From Peterkaempfera bronchialis (GTDB taxonomy: Bacteria > Actinomycetota > Actinomycetes > Streptomycetales > Streptomycetaceae): 64,000 nt of DNA. The notes beneath the pieces were generated by a model. That model saw only the letters and a program-made list of their open reading frames with translations. It had not been told where the DNA came from and searched no databases. Below are positions 42,506-50,851 of this stretch, piece by piece. The position numbers were made by a program, and so were the translations under genes. The stretch is from assembly GCF_003258605.2 (NCBI RefSeq), contig NZ_CP031264.1:806001-870000 (forward strand), read 5' to 3'. How positions within the stretch are numbered: the stretch's first letter is position 1; each line of letters opens with the position of its first letter.

Positions 42506-43375
42506 ATGAGCTCTGCCGCCACCCCGGGCACCCCGCTGCCCGTACGAACTCCTGGCTCCCCCGCCCGGGGGCGCCACCGCCGCCCCGAGCGTCCCGAGAT
42601 ACCCGAGGGCGCACCGGCGCTGCTGCTCGCCGTGCCCGCCACAGCGGGTGCCGACGCGCGGCTGATCGCCGACGAGATCGTCTCCATCGTGCGCGGCGAA
42701 CAGCCGGGCATCGATGTCACCGCCGCTTACCTCGCGGCCTCGGAGGACTCCGACGGGGCCACCGTGGCCGAGCTGCTGGCTCAGGCAGCCGAGGCGGGCG
42801 CGCCCGCCCCCGTGGTGGTTCCGCTGCTGCCCGGTCCGCACGAGGAGGCGCTGGCCACCGTGCGGGAGACCGCCGCCGCGACGGGCGCCCTGGTGACCGA
42901 TGCGCTGGGTCCGCATCCGCTGCTGGCCGAGGCGGTGCATGTGCGGCTGTCGGAGGCGGGCCTGGCCCGTGCCGACCGTGCGCGCCTGTTCAGCGTCAAC
43001 ACCGCTGCCGACGGCGTGGTGCTGGCTGCGGTGGGCGGCGAGGAGGCGGTGCAGGCGGCCGGTATCACCGGTGTGCTGCTGGCCGCGCGGCTCGCCGTCC
43101 CGGTGGTGCCCGCCGCGCTGGACGTACCCGGCTCGGTGCGGGCCGCTGCCGCGCACCTGCGGGACACGGGTGTCTCGCTGCCGGCGCTGGCGCCGTTCGT
43201 GGTCGGCCCGGAGGTCGACGCGGATCTGGTGAAGTCGGTGGCCGAGGAGGCGGACTGCCCGGCGGCGGAGCCGCTGGGCGCGTACCCGGCCATCGGCCGG
43301 CTGATCGTCTCTGCCTATCTGAGCGCCCTCGGCGTCAATGAGGAGCAGCCGGGACGACCGGTTCCGGCGGTCTGA
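42506..43375 (+). CDS. Sirohydrochlorin chelatase-like protein (CbiX family)
   Basis: The 289-residue protein contains two CbiX-like halves with the pattern of an acidic strand, a VPLLPGPHEEALATV metal-region motif and HPLLAEAVHVRLSEAG. The expected His of the first half (usually LVAHGSR) is replaced by LLLAVPATAGADARL, so the metal-binding geometry differs from classical SirB/CbiX. It may insert iron or cobalt into sirohydrochlorin, or it may be a non-catalytic relative. It is a monocistron with no cobalamin or nitrite reductase genes nearby. Confidence 0.75.
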   Translation: MSSAATPGTPLPVRTPGSPARGRHRRPERPEIPEGAPALLLAVPATAGADARLIADEIVSIVRGEQPGIDVTAAYLAASEDSDGATVAELLAQAAEAGAPAPVVVPLLPGPHEEALATVRETAAATGALVTDALGPHPLLAEAVHVRLSEAGLARADRARLFSVNTAADGVVLAAVGGEEAVQAAGITGVLLAARLAVPVVPAALDVPGSVRAAAAHLRDTGVSLPALAPFVVGPEVDADLVKSVAEEADCPAAEPLGAYPAIGRLIVSAYLSALGVNEEQPGRPVPAV

Positions 43376-43441
43376 CGGAGTGCGGGGCGGCCGTCTGCGG
43401 GGGTTCTCCGCAGACGGCCGCTTTGCCATGGCCGAGTACGG

Positions 43442-45640
43442 TCAGGTCTTGAGGCGTGCGGTGGGTGCGGCGCTGCCGCCCAGCCGGATCGCCGGGGTGA
43501 GCGGGGTGCGGGCGGCGGTGCGGACGGTGGCCGGGCGGGTGGCGGCGTTCCAGGCGGGCACCTCCCTGCCGCCGCCGTCCTTGCCGCCGGAGCCCCTGGC
43601 CAGCACCGTCACCGCTCCGCCGCTGCCGGCCTCGCGGAAGACCACGGTCCGGGGTTCGGGCGCCTCGGGGTCGAGCCAGAGTTGGTTGCCGTCGAAGGCG
43701 CAGTCCAGCACCTCGACGTTGTCGGGTGCCCCCTGGTGGGTGGCGCGGAAGGCCACCCCGGCCTTGCGGTAGCCGGTGAAGCGGCACCGGCTGAGGGTGA
43801 CCGGGTCGCCGTCGAGTTCATGCCGGGCGGTGGAGACCGCGAAGTCGGACATGCCCGCCGCGTCGACCAGCATGCCGTCGAAGAGGGTGCCCTGGCCGGC
43901 GCCGAGCGAGTGCACCGCGATCCCGCCGCTCGCATTGCCGTGCAGCACGCTGCTGCGGTAGGTGAAGTCATTGAGGTAGGCGCCGTGCTCGATGCCCCAG
44001 CCGCCGTTGTGGTAGGCGACGAAGTCGCTGATCACATGGTGCCGGGAGGTGTTGAGCCAGACGAAGATGCCGTCCTCCAGGTTGTTGTGGGCGAGGCAGC
44101 GCTCGAAGGTCCAGACCCCTTCGCCGCCCTCCGGCCACTCGTAGCCGGAGGCTCCCTCCGCTCCCTGGACGCCCACCGCGACGCAGTCCCTGGCCGTGCT
44201 GCCGCGACCGGCGCCGAGGCTGAAGCCGGTCAGCCGGTAGGCGCGGAAGTTGGGCTCCAGACGGGTCCGGGAGGCCACGCAGGAGTCGTAGACGATCTCG
44301 TCGGAGGGGCCCTGCGGGGTGCGGGTGTCGGGGGCGCCGTCCCACCAGTAGGCGTCCTCCCAGGTGTCATGGCTGATGCAGCTGCGGAAGGTGATGCCAT
44401 GGCTGCCGTGCGGGACGAAGGCGTGGTTGCCGGCGTCGCGGATGACGACGCCCTCCACGGTGGTGCCCCGGCTGGCGTCGCCCACCATATGGAAGTGCAG
44501 GGCGTAGCGGCCGAGGACCGGGGCGGTGACCGGCGTGGGGCCCTGGGGTGAGGTCCAGGTCTCGTCGGTCGCGCTGCGCGGGCCGAGCCAGCGCAGGGCG
44601 GCGTGGCGGACGTCCTGGCGGCGGGAGCTGGTGAGGTGGATATGGGCCCGTCCGCCGGGGGTGCCCTCGACGCGGACGTTGCGGGAGAGGTTGAGCACCT
44701 CGGCGCCGACGGTGACGCCGCCGCCGGCGGCCACCCGGGGGTGCGGGTAGCGCAGCGGGCCGTCCAGGGTGATGGTGCGTCCGCTGACCGAGCGCACGGT
44801 GTGCAGGTCGTACTGGGTGGAGAAGCCGCCGCTGTCGGGCGGCGCGGTCGGGGTGACCGCGATCCGGTCGCCGGTCTGCCAGCCGTCGGGGGCGGCGGTG
44901 AGGGTGACGGTCCGGTCGCCGGGGCGCAGCGAGGCGGCGGCGCGTACCCAGGCGGTCTTGGCGGCGCCGTCCAGCCGCAGGTATCCGTCGCCGGTGACCC
45001 AGAGGCCGGTGTCGCCTTCGACCACGCCCATGCCGCCGCCCTGGAAGCGCTTCTCGTCGATGCCGGTGAAGCGCAGGGTGTGGGCGGTGCCCGCGTCTGC
45101 GGGGGCCAGCGCCAGGGTGCCCCTGACGACCACGCTGCCGGTGGAGCTGAGGGTCACGGTGCGGGTGGGGCTGTACACCAGGGAGCCACCCGCATCGATG
45201 ACCAGCCCGGCGACGGCGGCGTCGGTGTCCAGGACCACCCGGTCGCGGATGCGTACGGTGTCGCGGGGGCCAGGGACGCCGCCTTCCCAGCCGGCCTGGT
45301 CCGACCAGCGGCGGCCCTGCTCGTCCACCGGCGGCGGCGGTGCGGCCGAGGTGCCGGATGCGGCACCGGGCGCAGTGCCCGGGTGGTCGTGCGGATGGTC
45401 GTGCGGGTGCGCGGTGGACGGCCTCAGCGGGGTGGCTGCCGCCGTCGCCGACCGGTCGTGCAGGGTGCGCCGCAGCACCTCCTCGCCGCCGACGGCGGCC
45501 AGCACGGCTCCGGCGGCGGCCCAGCGCAGCGCGGAGCGGCGGCCCACCGGGCCGGGTGGCGGCGGGTTGTCGTCCGGCTGCGGCTCCCCCGGCCGCTCCA
45601 GCGGCGGCTGCCGACCGTACGGATCGTGGTCTCGGACCAT
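43442..45640 (-). CDS. Secreted G8-domain parallel beta-helix protein
   Basis: From ATG 45640 the product has 732 residues. A twin-arginine-like signal (VGRRSALRWAAAGAVLAAVGG, about residues 31-50) is followed by a His/Asp-rich stretch (HPHDHPHDHP). A G8 domain spans about 105-230 (begins RRWSDQAGWEGGVPGPRDTV), and a right-handed parallel beta-helix of repeated GVVIRDAGNHAFV-like turns spans about 300-680. G8 domains occur in animal CEMIP and fibrocystin and are thought to bind extracellular polymers. No catalytic motif is certain, so it may be a polysaccharide binder or an uncharacterised lyase or hydrolase. Confidence 0.82.
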   Translation of the reverse strand: MVRDHDPYGRQPPLERPGEPQPDDNPPPPGPVGRRSALRWAAAGAVLAAVGGEEVLRRTLHDRSATAAATPLRPSTAHPHDHPHDHPGTAPGAASGTSAAPPPPVDEQGRRWSDQAGWEGGVPGPRDTVRIRDRVVLDTDAAVAGLVIDAGGSLVYSPTRTVTLSSTGSVVVRGTLALAPADAGTAHTLRFTGIDEKRFQGGGMGVVEGDTGLWVTGDGYLRLDGAAKTAWVRAAASLRPGDRTVTLTAAPDGWQTGDRIAVTPTAPPDSGGFSTQYDLHTVRSVSGRTITLDGPLRYPHPRVAAGGGVTVGAEVLNLSRNVRVEGTPGGRAHIHLTSSRRQDVRHAALRWLGPRSATDETWTSPQGPTPVTAPVLGRYALHFHMVGDASRGTTVEGVVIRDAGNHAFVPHGSHGITFRSCISHDTWEDAYWWDGAPDTRTPQGPSDEIVYDSCVASRTRLEPNFRAYRLTGFSLGAGRGSTARDCVAVGVQGAEGASGYEWPEGGEGVWTFERCLAHNNLEDGIFVWLNTSRHHVISDFVAYHNGGWGIEHGAYLNDFTYRSSVLHGNASGGIAVHSLGAGQGTLFDGMLVDAAGMSDFAVSTARHELDGDPVTLSRCRFTGYRKAGVAFRATHQGAPDNVEVLDCAFDGNQLWLDPEAPEPRTVVFREAGSGGAVTVLARGSGGKDGGGREVPAWNAATRPATVRTAARTPLTPAIRLGGSAAPTARLKT

Positions 45641-45820
45641 GTGTGCGTCCCCCCAGACGGCTTGGCTGACCCTCAGCAGCTTAGGCAGACCGGCGCGGCC
45701 GATGCCGCCGTTTGTCCGGAACCGTCCGGAGACGGCGCTAGCCGACCGGCTCTGCCGGAGGGGGTACGGCAAGGCCCGCGCCCTGGGCGCCCGCTGCGGT
45801 GCGGGTGTCCGGGGCGCGGG

Positions 45821-45874
45821 CCGGCGCCGGTGCCGGCGCCGGTGCCGGTGCCGATGCTGGTGCTGGTGCCGGTG
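45821..45874. repeat. GGTGCC hexanucleotide repeat after malR
   Basis: Imperfect copies of the hexamer GGTGCC (with GGCGCC, GATGCT and GGTGCT variants) run for about 54 bases directly after the malR stop. Length variation by slippage is likely. Confidence 0.7.
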
Positions 45875-46903
45875 TCAGTCCCGGCGGGCCGGGGCGGCGG
45901 CGGTGGAGCCGCGTACCACCAGCTCGGGCTGGAACATGAACTCGGCGCGCTGCGCCGGGTTGCCGCCGACCTCCTCCAGCAGGGCGTCCACGGCGGCGGT
46001 GGCCATGGCCTCCACGGGCTGCCGGATGGTGGTGAGCGGCGGTTCGGTGAAGGCGATCAGCGGCGAGTCGTCGAAGCCGACCACCGAGACGTCCTGAGGG
46101 ACCGTCAGCCCGCGCTGCCGGACCGCCCGGATGGCACCCAGCGCCATCATGTCGCTGCCGCAGACGATGGCGGTGCACCCCTTGTCCAGCAGGGCTCCAG
46201 CCGCCGCATGGCCGCCCTCCACGCTGAACAGGGTGTGGTGGACCATGGACTCGGCCTGCTCCCGGGTCTGCCCGAGGATGCTCTGCAGGGCGGCGGTGAA
46301 GCCCTCCATCTTGCGCAGCACCGGGACGTACCGGCGCTGGCCGACGGCCAGTCCGATCCGCTCATGGCCGAGCTCGACCAGGTGCTGGACCGCCATCCGC
46401 ATGGCGGCCCGGTCGTCGGGGGAGACAAACGGCGCGGAGATCCGCTCGCTGTAGCCGTTGATCAGCACAAAGGGCACCTGCCGGCCCGCCAGCCTGGCGT
46501 ACCGGTCATGGGCGGCGGTGGTGTCCGCGTGCAGACCGGAGACAAAGACGATGCCGGAGACACCCCGGTCCACCAGCATCTCCACCAGCTCGTCCTCGGT
46601 GGAGCCGCCCGGTGTCTGGGTACACAGCACCGGGGTGTAGCCGTGGCGGCTGAGCACCTGCTCGATCACCTGGGCCAGCGCCGGGAAGATCGGGTTGTTG
46701 AGCTCCGGGGTGATCAGTCCGATCAGGCCGGCGCTGCGCTGGCGCAGCCGCGTCGGCCGCTCGTAGCCGAGCACATCGAGAGCCGCGAGCACGGTCTGCC
46801 TGGTGGCAGCCGACACCCCTGCCTTGCCGTTGAGGACGCGGGAGACGGTGGCCTCGCTAACCCCCGCCTGTGCCGCGATGTCCGCCAGTCGTGCCGTAGT
46901 CAC
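45875..46903 (-). CDS. malR: Maltose regulator MalR (LacI family)
   Basis: GTG 46903 is preferred because it begins exactly at the conserved N-terminus (VTTARLADIAAQAGVSEATV). ATG 46927 is an alternative. The protein has 342 residues, with the LacI helix-turn-helix, then SAGLIGLITPELNNPIFPALA and TQTPGGSTEDELVEMLVDRGV, closely like Streptomyces MalR. It represses the maltose/maltodextrin genes until the inducer binds. It follows the alpha-glucosidase gene by 25 bases on the same strand, so it may be co-transcribed and autoregulated. Confidence 0.88.
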   Translation of the reverse strand: MTTARLADIAAQAGVSEATVSRVLNGKAGVSAATRQTVLAALDVLGYERPTRLRQRSAGLIGLITPELNNPIFPALAQVIEQVLSRHGYTPVLCTQTPGGSTEDELVEMLVDRGVSGIVFVSGLHADTTAAHDRYARLAGRQVPFVLINGYSERISAPFVSPDDRAAMRMAVQHLVELGHERIGLAVGQRRYVPVLRKMEGFTAALQSILGQTREQAESMVHHTLFSVEGGHAAAGALLDKGCTAIVCGSDMMALGAIRAVRQRGLTVPQDVSVVGFDDSPLIAFTEPPLTTIRQPVEAMATAAVDALLEEVGGNPAQRAEFMFQPELVVRGSTAAAPARRD

Positions 46904-46928
46904 AGCCCCCGAGCCTATTGCACCCATC

Positions 46929-48680
46929 TCAGACGGCCCACCAGACGGTGCTGTCCGAGGGCAGCAGGATCTCGCCGTCCACCGTCCCGGTCTCCGTGGA
47001 GGCGAGCAGGAGGCGGCCGGGGGCGGGGATGCGGACCGGTTCGGCGCCCAGGTTCACGGTGCAGGCGAAGGAGCCGGCGGCGGCGTCGCGGCGGAATGCC
47101 AGGACGCCCTCGGGGTAGCCGTCCAGCCAGGTCACGGCGGTGCCGGCGCCCAGCGCGGGGTGCTCGCGGCGCACCGCCAGGGCGCTGCGGTAGAGCTCCA
47201 GGGTGGAGGAGGGGTCGCCCTGCTGGACGGCGACGCTCAGCCGGGCCCACTCGGCGGGCTGCGGCAGCCAGCTGGAGCCGCCGTCGGGGCCGAAGCCGTA
47301 CGGGGCCTCGGTGCCGGACCACGGGATGGGCACCCGGCAGCCGTCCCGGAAGCCGTCCTGGCCGGCGGCGCGGAAGAACGCCGGGTCCTGGCGGACCTCG
47401 TCGGGCAGGTCGGTGACCTCGGGCAGGCCCAGTTCCTCGCCCTGGTAGAGGTAGGCGGAGCCGGGCAGTGCGAGCATCAGCAGCGAGGCGGCGCGGGCGC
47501 GGCGGAGGCCGGTCTCCCGGTCGGCGGTGTCATCGGCGAGGCGGGTGGCGTGCCGGACCACGTCATGGTTGGAGAGCACCCAGGTGGTGGGGGCGTCGAC
47601 GGGGCGCATGGCGTCCAGCGAGAGGTCGATCACCCGGCGGAGCTCGGCCGCCTCCCAGGCGGTGCCCAGGTACTGGAAGTTGAACGCCTGGTGCAGCTCG
47701 TCGGCGCGCACGTAGTTGGCGGTGCGGGCGACGGTGGGGGTCCAGGCTTCGGCGACGGCGATCCGCTCGCCGGGGTACTCGTCGAGGATCGTGCGCCAGC
47801 TGCGGTAGACCTCGTGGACGCCGTCCTGGTCGAAGAAGGGCAGCACGGCGTTGCCCAGCAGCTTCAGCTGGTCATGGGAGCCCATGTCGGGCAGTCCGGC
47901 GGCCTTGACCAGGCCGTGGGCCACGTCGATCCGGAAGCCGTCGACGCCCATGTCCAGCCAGAAGCGCAGGATGGAGCGGAACTCGTCGGCGACGGCCGGG
48001 TTCTCCCAGTTGAAGTCGGGCTGCTCGGCGGCGAAGAGGTGCAGGTACCAGTCGCCGGGGGTGCCGTCGGGGTTGGTGGTGCGCGTCCAGGCGGGGCCGC
48101 CGAAGATGGACTCCCAGTCGTTGGGCGGCAGTTCGCCGTTCTCGCCCTTGCCGGGGAGGAAGTGGTAGCGCTCGCGCAGCGCGGAGCCGGGGCCCTCGCG
48201 CAGCGCCCGCTTGAACCACTCGTGCTGGTCGGAGGAGTGGTTGGGCACCAGGTCCACGATGATGCGCAGGCCGAGCGCATGGGCGTCGCGGATCAGCGCG
48301 TCGGCGTCGTGCAGGGTGCCGAACATCGGGTCGATGGCCCGGTAGTCGGAGACGTCGTAGCCGGCGTCGGCCTGCGGGGAGGCATAGAAGGGGGAGAGCC
48401 AGACGGCGTCCACGCCCAGGTCGCGCAGATAGGGCAGCCGGCTGCGGATGCCGGGCAGGTCGCCCATGCCGTCGCCGTCGGAGTCGGCGAAGCTGCGCGG
48501 GTACACCTGGTAGATGACCGCGTCCCGCCACCAGCCTCTGCTGTCGCCGGCGGACGCAGCGACGGCGCCGGGCGCGGCGTCGTGGGCGGTGGCGTCCCGG
48601 GCGGTGGCGTCCTGGTCCGCTCCGGCCCGCTGCGGGGCGAGGAGGGAGGGCCGGGAGGCGTCGGCGAGGTCGTGGCTCAT
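46929..48680 (-). CDS. aglA: GH13 alpha-glucosidase
   Basis: The 583-residue protein has no signal peptide. It opens with an Ala/Asp-rich lead of about 48 residues, then the GH13 barrel. The four conserved regions are DLVPNHSSD, GFRIDVAHG (nucleophile Asp), AVAEAW (acid Glu) and LSNHDVVRH. QLDS-type oligo-1,6-glucosidase/alpha-glucosidase features include WWRDAVIYQVYPRSFADSDGDGMGD (core QVYPRSF). It hydrolyses maltose or isomaltose-type oligosaccharides inside the cell. It is coupled to the mal transport genes upstream. Confidence 0.92.
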   Translation of the reverse strand: MSHDLADASRPSLLAPQRAGADQDATARDATAHDAAPGAVAASAGDSRGWWRDAVIYQVYPRSFADSDGDGMGDLPGIRSRLPYLRDLGVDAVWLSPFYASPQADAGYDVSDYRAIDPMFGTLHDADALIRDAHALGLRIIVDLVPNHSSDQHEWFKRALREGPGSALRERYHFLPGKGENGELPPNDWESIFGGPAWTRTTNPDGTPGDWYLHLFAAEQPDFNWENPAVADEFRSILRFWLDMGVDGFRIDVAHGLVKAAGLPDMGSHDQLKLLGNAVLPFFDQDGVHEVYRSWRTILDEYPGERIAVAEAWTPTVARTANYVRADELHQAFNFQYLGTAWEAAELRRVIDLSLDAMRPVDAPTTWVLSNHDVVRHATRLADDTADRETGLRRARAASLLMLALPGSAYLYQGEELGLPEVTDLPDEVRQDPAFFRAAGQDGFRDGCRVPIPWSGTEAPYGFGPDGGSSWLPQPAEWARLSVAVQQGDPSSTLELYRSALAVRREHPALGAGTAVTWLDGYPEGVLAFRRDAAAGSFACTVNLGAEPVRIPAPGRLLLASTETGTVDGEILLPSDSTVWWAV

Positions 48681-48706
48681 GGTTTCCCTTGGGTGCTCGG
48701 TGCCTT

Positions 48707-48732
48707 GCCGCCTCCGGTCTCCGGGAGGCGGC
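48707..48732 (-). other. Attenuating hairpin between malG and aglA
   Basis: A 9-bp perfect stem (GCCGCCTCC against GGAGGCGGC) with an 8-base loop lies in the 84-bp gap. It probably limits read-through from the transport genes into aglA. Confidence 0.55.
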
Positions 48733-48764
48733 GCGCAGCGTGCGGACAGGTAGCTGCTGGTGGG

Positions 48765-49697
48765 TCAGGACTTGGCGGCGCCGGCGGTGAGGCCGGAGAC
48801 CAGATGGCGCTGGACCAGGAAGAAGACGATGGTCGCGGGGATGGCGATCAGCACCGAGGAGGCGGTCATCCCCGCCCAGTCGGCGCGGGTGTTGGTCGCG
48901 AGGGTGCGGATGCCGACCGCCAGGGTGTAGTGGTCGGCGCTCATGAACTGGGTCGCGTAGGCGACCTCGGCCCAGGCGGTGAGGAAGGAGTAGAAGGCGG
49001 TGACGGCCAGGCCCGGGCGGGCCAGCGGCAGGATCAGCCGCCAGAAGGTGCCGAACGGGGTGAGGCCGTCCACCCGGCCGGCCTCGTCGATCTCCACCGG
49101 GATGGTGTCGAAGTAGCCCTTGAGCATCCAGGCGGAGAAGGGCACCGCCACGGTGCAGTAGGTGAGGATCAGGCCCAGGTAGCTGTCGATCAGGTCGAGC
49201 GAGGCCAGGATGTTGTACAGCGGCACGATCAGCACGGCCACCGGGAACATCTGGGTGACCAGGAACATCCACATCAGCTGCTTCTGGCCGGGGAACTTCA
49301 GCCGGGAGACCGCATAGCCGGCCGTCGCGGAGAGCAGCACACCGAGGACGGTGGTGGCGAGGGCGACCACCAGGGAGTTGCCGAACCAGCGGGGGAAGTC
49401 GGTCTCGGTGAGGACCCGGGTGTAGTTCTTCAGGCTCAGGTGGCCGATCACCTTGGAGGGGTCCTGCCAGGCGTCCTCGGGGCCGACCGAGATGTAGAGG
49501 ATCCAGGCCACCGGGAACATCGCCACCAGCGAGGCGGCGATCAGCGTGGTGTGCAGCGCCAGGGAGGCGAGCGGACCGCGCTCGCCCCGGGCGCGGATGC
49601 GGCGGGCCGGGGGTCGGTCGTGGGTCGCGGTCATGGGCGGCTGCTCCTTCTGCTCCTGGTCGTCGCTGGGGGTCCGGGTCGGGGCGCCGCCGGTCAC
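48765..49697 (-). CDS. malG: Maltose/maltodextrin ABC permease MalG
   Basis: The 310-residue protein has six helices and the EAA loop PVEIDEAGRVDGLTPFGTFWRLILPLARPG (core EIDEAGRVDGLT). GTG 49697 overlaps the malF stop. ATG 49634 is another possible start, since the first 20 residues are variable. It forms the channel with MalF. No ATPase gene is present; in Streptomyces the shared MsiK protein powers this importer. Confidence 0.93.
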   Translation of the reverse strand: MTGGAPTRTPSDDQEQKEQPPMTATHDRPPARRIRARGERGPLASLALHTTLIAASLVAMFPVAWILYISVGPEDAWQDPSKVIGHLSLKNYTRVLTETDFPRWFGNSLVVALATTVLGVLLSATAGYAVSRLKFPGQKQLMWMFLVTQMFPVAVLIVPLYNILASLDLIDSYLGLILTYCTVAVPFSAWMLKGYFDTIPVEIDEAGRVDGLTPFGTFWRLILPLARPGLAVTAFYSFLTAWAEVAYATQFMSADHYTLAVGIRTLATNTRADWAGMTASSVLIAIPATIVFFLVQRHLVSGLTAGAAKS

Positions 49698-50698
49698 GAC
49701 TGCTCCGCCTTGAGCTCCCGGCGCCGGTACAGGGTGGAGAAGACCAGCAGGATGAGCAGGATGATGATTCCGTAGGTGGAGGCGCCCGAGTAGTCGGAGA
49801 TGCCGGTGAACGCCTTGTTGAAGGCGAAGGTGACCAGGATGTCGGTCTCACCGGTGGTGTTCTGGCCGATCAGCAGGTAGATGACGGCGAACATGTTGAA
49901 CGTCCAGATGCTGCTGATCAGGATGACCGTGCTGCTCACCGGGCGCAGGCCGGGCAGGGTGATGTTGCGGAACCGCTGCCAGGGCGAGGCGCCGTCCATC
50001 TCGGCCGCCTCGTGCAGTTCGGCGGGGATGGACTGCATGCCGCCGAGCAGCGCCACCATCTGGAAGGGGACGCCCAGCCAGACATTGACCAGGATGACCG
50101 CGATCTTCTGGTTGAGCGGGGTGCCGAGCCAGTCCTGGGCCGGCAGTCCGAGGTGGGTCAGGATCTCGTTGAGCACGCCGAACTGGGTGTTGAGCATCAG
50201 CCGCCAGGCGAAGATGCCGATGAAGCCGGGGACCGCCCACGGCAGGATGAGCGCCATCCGGTAGAAGAGCCGGAAGCGCATCCGGCGGTTGAGGATGTTG
50301 GCCAGCGCCAGCGCCAGGACGAACTGGAGGACGCCGCAGGAGACCGTCCAGACGATGGTCCAGATGAGGCGGGGGTAGAAGTCGCCGTCCGCGCCGGAGA
50401 GGACGTGCCAGTAGTTGTCCAGGCCGACCAGATGGTAGGTCGCGGGCACATGGTTGACGCCGATGTCCTTGGCGACATTGGCCTCGTTGGCGTTGGTCAG
50501 CGACAGGTAGAGGCCGCGGCAGAGCGGGTAGAGGACCAGCACCGCCATCACGACGACCACCGGCAGGACCATCGCCCAGCCGTACCAGTGGCGGTCGTAC
50601 GAACGCCGGACCCTGGCCAGCAGGCCGGTCCGGGGAGCGGGGGCGGGGGCGGCGGACTTGACCGGTCCGCCGGGGGCTTCGGTCGTGGTGGTCATCAT
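49694..50698 (-). CDS. malF: Maltose/maltodextrin ABC permease MalF
   Basis: The 334-residue protein has six core helices plus a cytosolic N-terminus and the EAA loop PAELHEAAEMDGASPWQRFRNITLPGLRP (core ELHEAAEMDGAS). A moderately large external loop (about residues 70-115) lies between helices 1 and 2, as in MalF. Between malE and this gene is a strong hairpin, so malE is expected to be more highly expressed. Confidence 0.93.
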   Translation of the reverse strand: MMTTTTEAPGGPVKSAAPAPAPRTGLLARVRRSYDRHWYGWAMVLPVVVVMAVLVLYPLCRGLYLSLTNANEANVAKDIGVNHVPATYHLVGLDNYWHVLSGADGDFYPRLIWTIVWTVSCGVLQFVLALALANILNRRMRFRLFYRMALILPWAVPGFIGIFAWRLMLNTQFGVLNEILTHLGLPAQDWLGTPLNQKIAVILVNVWLGVPFQMVALLGGMQSIPAELHEAAEMDGASPWQRFRNITLPGLRPVSSTVILISSIWTFNMFAVIYLLIGQNTTGETDILVTFAFNKAFTGISDYSGASTYGIIILLILLVFSTLYRRRELKAEQS

Positions 50699-50764
50699 CG
50701 GGCCTTCGCGACGGGCTTGGAGGAGCGTGCGGGCGGGTGTGCGGACTCACGCCCGGGGCGGGCG

Positions 50765-50792
50765 GGCCGCCCTCCGCGCGGGGAGGGCGGCC
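50765..50792 (-). other. Strong hairpin between malE and malF
   Basis: An 11-bp perfect stem (GGCCGCCCTCC against GGAGGGCGGCC) with a 6-base loop occupies the 153-bp gap. A nearby ACCGGTACCGGT palindrome lies at 50824-50835. The hairpin should stabilise or terminate the malE transcript. Confidence 0.75.
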
Positions 50793-50851
50793 GCGCCATG
50801 CGCTGCCGGTGGCGGTGCTGGTAACCGGTACCGGTACGGCGATGCGGGACG

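Noticed and set aside
46803-49775. A 990-residue plus-strand frame over aglA and malG
   Set aside because: It is the mirror of two clear genes on the other strand, and its Gly/Val/Gln/His-rich composition is typical of such shadows.
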